Below are positions 8,211 through 14,501 of a DNA stretch of 18,012 nt, piece after piece; the first letter of the stretch is position 1; every line of letters starts with the position of its first letter. The DNA is from Enteropsectra breve (lineage: Eukaryota > Microsporidia). The position numbers and the translations under genes were made by a program. The stretch is from positions 1 to 18,012 of the forward strand of contig JALPMN010000554.1 in the NCBI GenBank assembly GCA_024243835.1, in the 5' to 3' direction. The notes beneath the pieces are model-generated. The model did not search any database, was not told the origin of the DNA, and worked only from the letters and a program-made list of their open reading frames with translations.

Positions 8211-9450
8211 TTATTTACAAAAATATACAATTATTTACAAAAATATACAATAATTTGCACAAATATGCAATTCATAAACAGAATTTATAATTTTATATAA
8301 AAAATGAAATGAAATTATAAAAGTGTAAAAGATAAAGAAATATTTTACGAAAATACACAACTTTATAAAACTTTTAAAAAATGAAAATTTAAAAATTATG
8401 CAAATATTAAAAATTTTTATAAAAATATATAGGAAGAAAGTAAGAATGTCAAAAATAAATAATTTATAAAGAAAAATTATAAAAATATAAAAAATAATTT
8501 TGTCCTAATGAGATGTAAATGCATTTACCTAATCATTCTGACAATGCAGGATTTCTTGGAGCATTCCTCTTATCATGCCCTTGTTGTGCGCATAAACTGC
8601 ATGTTTTCTTACGTCTACTTAGTTTTTCACAATAATCAGCCTTAGTGCCTTTTTGGATAAGCACCATTTGATTTAGCCATGGCTCAATTAGAGCAAAAGA
8701 TTGCTCATCTGACTGAGCCTTTTCTTTATTCAATAATCGCATTCCTGCATAGGCTCTATGGTAGCTAGCTGTTATCCCGTGGGCAGACTGCATATATGAG
8801 ATGCAATCACGCGGAGTTAAATCGCTTACAGCACTGCTCACATTTTTAAAACAATTAGCAACTAACGTACTTTTAACGCAATTTATTTGCAAAGTACAGT
8901 TATGTGCTATGCTTATTTTAACTTCAAACAAGCAATTCTTATTTTTAACTGCCTTAAAGCAGAAACTGCATGATTCTGATATACATTTCATCAGAAAGAG
9001 AGAGCTACTACTTTGTTTTATTTTCCCTTTGCGCTGATTGCGTAAATTGTACTCGTATAAGAAATTTTTTATATCTTCTCTTGTCTGAAAGACTGGTGGA
9101 GCGGCTATGTTAAGTTCTACCGTCATGGATAAATTTTTATAGTGGCTGATATATAAATTTTTAAACAATGGTGAATATTTTTTTAACACAATTTGTAGTT
9201 TTGTAATTTTTCTGTAAATAATATATAATTTTGTAAATATTTTTGAAAAATTTATGTTTTTATAAACTATAAGAATGTTTTTTTAGATTTTTGTAAATTT
9301 CATATCTGATTTGAATAATTTTTGAAATTCTATTTCAAATTTGTAGAATTTTGTAAAATCCTGAAAAATTTTATATTTTTGTAAAAAATTCTCAAACAGT
9401 AATATATTTTTGTAAATTTCTAAGAAAATCGCATATTTTTGTATTTATTC
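8211..9450 (-). mobile_element. Probable non-autonomous MULE element with inverted repeat arrays
   Basis: A transposase-derived frame (8533-9189, minus) is flanked by short-repeat arrays in opposite orientation. On the left, 20-bp units TTATTTACAAAAATATACAA lie at 8211-8230 and 8231-8250, with a diverged third to 8270. On the right, units with a 30-bp period start at about 9371, 9401 and 9431, and the middle one, read on the minus strand, contains the same 15-mer ATTTACAAAAATATA as the left units. Long terminal inverted repeats built of sub-repeats are common in MULEs. Exact ends and target-site duplication cannot be fixed by eye, and AT-rich sequence makes chance matches easier. Confidence 0.4.
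8533..9189 (-). pseudogene. MULE transposase deletion derivative lacking the DDE core (218 aa frame)
   Basis: The N-terminal 150 residues resemble the DNA-binding region of Mutator-like transposases: a FLYWCH/WRKY-like zinc finger (CISESCSFC ... FEVKISIAHNC) followed by the helical part ending in YHRAYAGMRLLN. The frame then jumps to a C-terminal tail with a zinc knuckle start, KKTCSLCAQQGHDKR. The roughly 200-residue DDE catalytic domain that should lie between is absent, so it cannot transpose by itself. The last knuckle cysteine is missing in this frame (KRNAPRN), but a one-base shift of the same DNA gives a TGC at that place, suggesting a small deletion. The start may be the ATG at 9189 or the one at 9126, which follows ATCC. 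The frame is otherwise uninterrupted, so a domesticated DNA-binding role is possible. Confidence 0.55.
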
Positions 9451-9499
9451 CTAAAATTAAATATGTAGTGTTTATTGTGCCCCCTATTCGTTCTAAAAT

Positions 9500-9518
9500 A
9501 AATTTTTTTTGAGTCCCC
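9500..9518 (+). promoter_or_regulatory. AAATTT plus CCCC start motif of the 848-residue protein gene
   Basis: AAATTTTTTTT is followed by GAGT and CCCC (9515-9518), which abuts the ATG. This matches the start signal seen before actin and MSH2 and supports ATG 9519. Confidence 0.6.
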
Positions 9519-12065
9519 ATGCAAATGACGTTATCATTTTTATTATTTATGATATTGCATACAAGCAGTGCTACGAACGGAATCAGGACCATCACCAAGC
9601 ATGAATTGGTGGAAAGTGGAGCACAGCCTTCTGTAGTCACTTGCAACCTTTGCCAAAAGCCGCTATTAAACGAAGAGTTGAAGCGCTACAACAGAAGCTG
9701 GAGGGAGATAGAGCCAGAATTCAGAGTTCCAAATATTCTGCCAGATGAAATATTCATGATATCATTCAATAATGGCATTGCCGACGGCATCTACCACTAT
9801 GCATGCCTCATAACAAAAGGCTATATTAAAACTAATATCGATCTGGTGCATAAGAAGAATTTAAGAATATATTTTGGATCGCCAAGTTGCAAAGATGTTA
9901 GCGTACAATTCGATATACAGGGCCTCGTAAAATCCATTGCAGACTATATATCTTCAGGTACACCTGCGCATTATGACTGTTTTGCAATATATGCCTTTAT
10001 GCTCCAAGTACCATTGGCAGAGCTTCTAGATACTCAACTACTGGACATTTCTGCGTTACAAAATCTTCAGCTTCTCTTGGAAAAGGAAATTGATCCATAT
10101 GCACAGACTCTTTTGAACTCAGTGGACCTGCTTCTCGCATGCATAGGTCCAGAGAGATCTGTAAAAGCATGTTTTGAGCACTTGGAAACTTACGTTAAAA
10201 ACACTCTTAAATTTAAGGTATACATTTTTCCTTTTCTGAAAGATCTATTAGCTCAGATTAGAAGAAAAAAAACAAAACCTGAAGAAATTGAAGCACACAT
10301 ATTTAGGATCGTTGACTGCTACCAGGAATGCGAAAAGAGGCAAGCTTCGGGAGTTATCGATAGATACTTAGTTGAGGCTTTCCTGGCGACAGAACCTTCA
10401 AGAAAGCAGTTACATAAGTTCATAGAAAAGCTAATTATGTCCAATTATTCGATTCTTCTTAAGCAAATACAATATTGCTATATAAGACATTCACTCCAGG
10501 GCGTCGGTGTACTGGCTCGAATTTTCATTAACAAGCTTAAAGATATAGAAAACTACAAAAATATATTCTCAAACGATGCTTTGATACACTCAATCAGTTT
10601 TATTTATGTCTGTATGCACGAACGCAAGCCGTTTAGCAACTTTTTCTTCTACTTTATCATGAAACGGTGCATACAAACAGCAGATAAAAGCAAACCAGTG
10701 TTCAACGGTATTAATTTTGAAAATGGACTTTATGGAGCGCATGATGGCATTTTAGAGTCTATGCTATTCACCAACAAAGAAAATAACCATGAAAATCTGC
10801 TTAAATCTTCGATCGCAAGTATTATTTATGATTTGCTATTAGTGAAGAGCTTTTTTTACTATATACCGTTACTCCCAGAACAGTTCTTAGATATTTTCAA
10901 AAAGGGGATCTTTATGGCAAAAAAATATTCAAAAACTCCTCAAAAATACTGCTTTATGTCGTATTGTTTAACTGGGCTGGAATATTATATAAAACAGTAT
11001 TTTTCCGATGATGATGTTCCTTCAATTCTGCGCTATGCCTCTTCAAAACCTGTATTAAAAGAAATCTATAAAATCAGCCCGGACAGTTTCTTCAAAGAAT
11101 TTAGAAAAACGCTGGATATTTACCCAAGGATTTATCCGGTACCAATTGATGACTGCATTCGCTTGCTTGGAGAGAAAAATGAGGCTGAAAATCTGGCACG
11201 ACTCAAAGCATCCACCAATGTATTCAGATATTCTGCACAGAAGCCTATAACAGAAAAGAAAGACGAATTCACTGCATTTGTTGAAGAACTCATTGAAAAA
11301 GGAGAATTTGAGAAAAGCGGAATGCTTGCCTACAGGGTAAATGACGAAACAATTTTTGACAATTTACCTGAGGAAAGTGTGTTGAAATGGTGCAGGAGAA
11401 ACCACTTTATCATCACAACTTCAAAATTTCTTTCAGTCATAAGATCCGCAACCGATGTTCCAGGATTTTTTAAAAAGTATTTTCCGATACTGTTGCGGTA
11501 CTACGACGAGTCATTGGGAGAAGGGGTATCTCTTGGAAAAAAGATCGGTGATGTTGTCGCACTCGTATATATGGCATGTAATTTAAAAGTTATCCCCTGT
11601 GTTGAAGCTTTTAATATTCTTCTTCGAACGGAAAACCCATATGAAGTCTTGAACATCTGGTTGCTATGCTTAAAAGAAAACGATAGAATTGAATTAATGA
11701 AACAAATTTTGCATGGCCTTTGTGGTGGAGAAATAAACGATGGAGAGCAAATCACAAACGAGCTACTAACAGATATTCTTGAATTCTATCAGCTTCATGT
11801 GGATCTTAGGAGTAGATGGAAACCAAAGGTTATGTTGTCTTTTGATGGAGGATGGAATAATATAGGCCAAGATTTCTTCAATGCACATAGGGCAGTGGAT
11901 AATCTTGGCCTGTTTGAAAACCTTCCGCTACTTAATACTTCCTCTTTGAAAGCGCTTGAGCTTAGGTATAATGATTTTTATAAAATACTGGTTGAGAATA
12001 TTAGTTACTTACCAGAACATATAGTAAGAAAGCTTGTTGAACAAGAGATAGACAGAATGGAATGA
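9519..12065 (+). CDS. Large protein with predicted signal peptide and N-terminal Cys/His cluster (848 aa), unknown
   Basis: I recognise no family. The first 19 or so residues (LSFLLFMILHTSSA core) look like a cleavable signal peptide, so it may enter the secretory pathway. Shortly after comes a C42-x2-C45 pair (TCNLCQKPLL) and, 47 residues later, H93-x2-C96 (IYHYACLITKGY), spaced like half of a RING-type or other zinc site. Such sites are usually cytosolic, which conflicts with secretion. The remaining 750 residues are predominantly helical in appearance, with many Leu, Lys and Phe, scattered cysteines and no transmembrane segment that stands out, suggesting a helical-repeat or scaffold fold. 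Codon use is more AT-rich than in actin or MSH2. It runs tail to tail with the secreted-protein gene at 12253-13371, with AATAAA at 12132-12137. Confidence 0.8.
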   Translation: MQMTLSFLLFMILHTSSATNGIRTITKHELVESGAQPSVVTCNLCQKPLLNEELKRYNRSWREIEPEFRVPNILPDEIFMISFNNGIADGIYHYACLITKGYIKTNIDLVHKKNLRIYFGSPSCKDVSVQFDIQGLVKSIADYISSGTPAHYDCFAIYAFMLQVPLAELLDTQLLDISALQNLQLLLEKEIDPYAQTLLNSVDLLLACIGPERSVKACFEHLETYVKNTLKFKVYIFPFLKDLLAQIRRKKTKPEEIEAHIFRIVDCYQECEKRQASGVIDRYLVEAFLATEPSRKQLHKFIEKLIMSNYSILLKQIQYCYIRHSLQGVGVLARIFINKLKDIENYKNIFSNDALIHSISFIYVCMHERKPFSNFFFYFIMKRCIQTADKSKPVFNGINFENGLYGAHDGILESMLFTNKENNHENLLKSSIASIIYDLLLVKSFFYYIPLLPEQFLDIFKKGIFMAKKYSKTPQKYCFMSYCLTGLEYYIKQYFSDDDVPSILRYASSKPVLKEIYKISPDSFFKEFRKTLDIYPRIYPVPIDDCIRLLGEKNEAENLARLKASTNVFRYSAQKPITEKKDEFTAFVEELIEKGEFEKSGMLAYRVNDETIFDNLPEESVLKWCRRNHFIITTSKFLSVIRSATDVPGFFKKYFPILLRYYDESLGEGVSLGKKIGDVVALVYMACNLKVIPCVEAFNILLRTENPYEVLNIWLLCLKENDRIELMKQILHGLCGGEINDGEQITNELLTDILEFYQLHVDLRSRWKPKVMLSFDGGWNNIGQDFFNAHRAVDNLGLFENLPLLNTSSLKALELRYNDFYKILVENISYLPEHIVRKLVEQEIDRME

Positions 12066-12080
12066 TGTTCGTGTGATAAT

Positions 12081-12109
12081 ATTTCTATAAACATTTCTAT
12101 AAACATTTC
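12081..12109. repeat. Short 12-bp tandem repeat in the convergent 3' region
   Basis: ATTTCTATAAAC occurs twice exactly and begins a third time, 19 bases after the stop of the upstream gene. It lies in the 187-base gap between two convergent genes. Confidence 0.7.
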
Positions 12110-12252
12110 AAAAGATATTTTTTACTGCTTTAATAAAGGTCTAAATTACTGTATTAATACTCTTTTATTGTAAAAAGATAATACTATAACTGCATTTATT
12201 TAAGAGGTTGAGTTTAAGCATTCTATAAAATAAATTTACTCGAAAATTCAGG

Positions 12253-13371
12253 TTAATTTTTATTTCTAAACTTAGAATCGGCTAATGTGTGAGATGCCTC
12301 GTCGTGCCTTGTGGTAATTAAATAGGATCCCGATGGATCGATTTTGAAGTCAAGTCTCTGCTGTTTCATGTTGTATATATCGTTTGTATTTAACGCTTCT
12401 GCTACTAGAAACAAGATGTTGTAGTAGTCTGCAGAAAAGTTTCTGTCTTTTATCAGATCGTATTGGAATATAAGCTTTTCCTGGTTGTGACTAAAACTCA
12501 TTTTCAGTCCGTATTTTTGTGTCTGGTTTGGCCCGCCCTTAGTGTCGATCCGTCCAAAAAGGACTGTTCCCTCATCATTGTCTCCAGGCCCAGCAATCTG
12601 TTCGTTTATCGAAGGTTTTCCTCCAAAATGCTCAAAAAGCTCATTTTCCTCGGAGTACCTGACGAAGTTGGCCCATGCATTCCCAAAGGCTTTCATATTT
12701 ATATTCCCATCAGCCATGGACATTTCCCACATGAAGCGGAAGTAGCATCCAAAGAGAACTGCATCGGCACGCGGGTTTTTCATGTCATTTCTAAAGAGAA
12801 TCTTTATAATCCTGAAATAGCTGTTGGCCAGATTTCTGTTTGAAAGATCCGAATTTTCGCTGAGCCACTTTCTGAAGTTGTCCTCCCGACTGATCTCCAA
12901 ACCGTTATTGACAGATCTTTTATGGTTATCAGGCACAAAATGCAGCAAAACAGCACGGATCCTCCATACAGCCATCGGATCTTCGCCCAAATTAAGAACA
13001 ACGGTAAGTCCGTTATTAAAGAGCCTTCTATCACTTATCACCATGTTCTGGTGGTTTAAATCATTATTTATGTAAGGAATCCAAGAAACATCCTCTACGC
13101 GATATTCTAAATAATCTTCGCCATTGGCTTCTGGTCCTGGTATTCTTTTTGCATATTGTTCATCTGCTCTGATTCTTATGGTGTCTGTTGGTTGAATGGG
13201 CCAGTTGCCGGTCATTCGGCGTTTATCCACAAAATTTTCTGGAGGCTCCGGAAAAACATCTGTTGCCATCCTCACAAGAATAATATTCTGTGAGATCTCT
13301 GTTTTTATCGTCTTCGCAAATGCCAGAGGAAATAGCAGTGCATTTATTTTCAACAAAAAATGCATGATCAT
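12253..13371 (-). CDS. Predicted secreted protein (372 aa), unknown
   Basis: The N-terminus (MHFLLKINALLFPLAFA, cleavage likely after Ala19) is a strong signal-peptide candidate, and no second hydrophobic segment is seen, so a secreted soluble protein is expected. The mature part is polar, rich in Asn, Asp, Arg and Phe, with a central stretch of aromatic helices (FGCYFRFMWEMSMADGNIN) and C-terminal strand-like repeats; it has a single visible cysteine. I recognise no domain. Such orphan secreted proteins are common in microsporidia and may go to the spore wall or the host cell. The ATG at 13371 is preceded on its own strand by GGG three bases upstream; a second ATG two codons later is an alternative. 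It is divergent from MED7 across a 406-base region with a duplicated palindrome. Confidence 0.8.
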   Translation of the reverse strand: MIMHFLLKINALLFPLAFAKTIKTEISQNIILVRMATDVFPEPPENFVDKRRMTGNWPIQPTDTIRIRADEQYAKRIPGPEANGEDYLEYRVEDVSWIPYINNDLNHQNMVISDRRLFNNGLTVVLNLGEDPMAVWRIRAVLLHFVPDNHKRSVNNGLEISREDNFRKWLSENSDLSNRNLANSYFRIIKILFRNDMKNPRADAVLFGCYFRFMWEMSMADGNINMKAFGNAWANFVRYSEENELFEHFGGKPSINEQIAGPGDNDEGTVLFGRIDTKGGPNQTQKYGLKMSFSHNQEKLIFQYDLIKDRNFSADYYNILFLVAEALNTNDIYNMKQQRLDFKIDPSGSYLITTRHDEASHTLADSKFRNKN

Positions 13372-13384
13372 TTTCCCGTTATTT
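13372..13384 (-). promoter_or_regulatory. GGG start motif of the 372-residue secreted protein gene
   Basis: On the minus strand, AATAACGGGAAA lies directly before the ATG (GGG is the complement of CCC at 13375-13377). GGG tracts are the alternative form of the CCC start signal in microsporidia. Confidence 0.5.
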
Positions 13385-13415
13385 TTTTATCAATGAAACA
13401 ATCAAACACAAAACT

Positions 13416-13540
13416 CATAATTCTGTCACAGAAGAGATGATGAAACATTGAGGGCGTTTATATTTCCATAAAGAAAAATAGAAAACCGCATTATTCTGTC
13501 ACAGAAGAGATAGTGAAACATAAAAGCATTTATACTTCAA
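13416..13540. promoter_or_regulatory. Two 52-bp direct repeats, each with a TTCTGT-C-ACAGAA palindrome
   Basis: Copy one is 13416-13467 and copy two 13489-13540, 73 bases apart. Each opens with CAT(A/T)ATTCTGTCACAGAAGA-type sequence, so the 13-base palindrome TTCTGTCACAGAA (6-base arms, one central base) is fully conserved while the rest of the unit has drifted. They stand 45-170 bases upstream of the minus-strand secreted gene and about 240-360 bases upstream of MED7. A dimeric regulator's binding site is a reasonable reading, unproven. Confidence 0.55.
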
Positions 13541-13777
13541 TCAAGAATAATCATACCTAATATTTTATTATTAGCAAATGCTAGTACTAAATCTTCAGAC
13601 AGAGTTATTAATAATCTAGGCTTTCTTTTTTGCAATGGAGATAATAATTTTTTCAACAGCAATGCTAAAATAGGATAACAGCGAATAACGATGCGTGTTT
13701 TTTCTTTTGCAATTTTTGTTTTTACATTGTAAAATCAGCTATTTTAAAGAGAAATAAAAAACAAATCTTTTTTACGC

Positions 13778-14200
13778 ATGGAATTCAACAGCTGGCCAAA
13801 ACCACCGATCCCAGATATCCCTGCAGACGAAATCGCAGCCATGGCACCCCCAGAAATACCAGAAGCGTATTTTGTATTCGGACTGAACTACAGGATGGTG
13901 GATGGCAACCCCTATCTGGACATTCCTGAGGAGCCCTTGGACAAGCAGCGGCTCAGACGCAACATAAACAAGTCTTTTGACTTATTTACAAAGCTTGTAT
14001 ACACAATGGACACCAAATATCTGGATGAAATAAGAGATGTGCACACAGAGATAAATGAATGCCTTAATAAAGCAAAATTCCATGAGCGCGCTGAGATGCT
14101 GGATGAGGCAGATGAGGAGCACCGCCAGGAGCGGAAGCGTCTTATCAGCCAGATCTCAAAAATAATATACCCAATAGCAAAAGACAAGCACTGTATCTAA
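13778..14200 (+). CDS. MED7: Mediator complex subunit 7, MED7 (140 aa)
   Basis: A subunit of the Mediator middle module, which links activators to RNA polymerase II; MED7 pairs with MED21 through a long coiled coil and uses a proline-rich N-terminus as a separate arm. The N-terminus here has SWPKPPIPDIPADEI and PPEIPEAYFVFG, matching the PPPP-rich start of MED7. The core LRRNINKSFDLFTKLVYTMD matches the family L..LN+S+..NFL.LL segment; YLDEIRDVHTEINECLNKAK matches the region before the RPHQAR motif; and the acidic/basic tail EEHRQERKRLISQISKI is the start of the coiled coil. At 140 residues it is much shorter than yeast or human MED7 (about 220-233), with a trimmed linker and coiled coil. RPHQAR itself is replaced by KFHERA. 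The start is ATG after TTTTTTACGC, with no CCC tract. Confidence 0.75.
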   Translation: MEFNSWPKPPIPDIPADEIAAMAPPEIPEAYFVFGLNYRMVDGNPYLDIPEEPLDKQRLRRNINKSFDLFTKLVYTMDTKYLDEIRDVHTEINECLNKAKFHERAEMLDEADEEHRQERKRLISQISKIIYPIAKDKHCI

Positions 14201-14204
14201 GGAT

Positions 14205-14226
14205 ATTTATCATATGTATGATAAAT
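14205..14226. terminator. Perfect 22-base palindrome just after MED7
   Basis: ATTTATCATA-TG-TATGATAAAT has two perfect 10-base arms and a two-base centre, four bases after the MED7 stop. As RNA the loop would be too tight for a full hairpin, but several inner pairs could open. It may act in transcript end formation or as a protein-binding palindrome. 'Terminator' is only a positional guess. Confidence 0.35.
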
Positions 14227-14371
14227 GTTTCTATATTATACCGTATATATTAAATAGAAACTTGGAACAAGTATTTCTGTTTTAAAGCTCATATTAAAGA
14301 AATTCATATCCTTTATAAAATTACTCTAGTAATTAAACAATAATTTGAACCAAGCAAGATTCATGAAACAA

Positions 14372-14451
14372 TTATGCCTAGTCTTTAAAACTAATGCCTA
14401 GTCTTTAAAACTAATGATTAGTCTTTAAAATTAATGCTTAGTCTTAGTTAT
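14372..14451. repeat. Four tandem 20-bp repeats upstream of MSH2
   Basis: Units TAATGCCTAGTCTTTAAAAC start at 14372, 14392, 14412 and 14432. The first two differ at one base, and the later ones drift. The array ends 50 bases before the MSH2 ATG, comparable in position to the array upstream of the Sec7 gene but unrelated in sequence. Confidence 0.85.
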
Positions 14452-14488
14452 GTCTGTTTTACTGAGTGTGTCTTAAAATTCCTGATAT

Positions 14489-14501
14489 AAAATTTTATCC
14501 C
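14489..14501 (+). promoter_or_regulatory. AAAATTTT plus CCC start motif of MSH2
   Basis: AAAATTTT (14489-14496) then ATCCC (CCC at 14499-14501) directly precede the ATG. Together with the absence of an upstream in-frame ATG, this fixes the start at 14502. Confidence 0.7.

Noticed and set aside
8211..8270. The spaced 20-bp repeats as a CRISPR array.
   Set aside because: The units are directly adjacent with no spacers, and this is eukaryotic nuclear DNA.
8094..8300. A 68-codon plus-strand frame in the AT-rich tract after actin.
   Set aside because: Its sequence is only Ile/Tyr/Lys/Asn from AT-rich tandem repeats.
14466..14501. N-terminal extension of MSH2 by 12 codons from GTG.
   Set aside because: Eukaryotic initiation needs ATG here; AAAATTTT and CCC sit exactly before the ATG at 14502.
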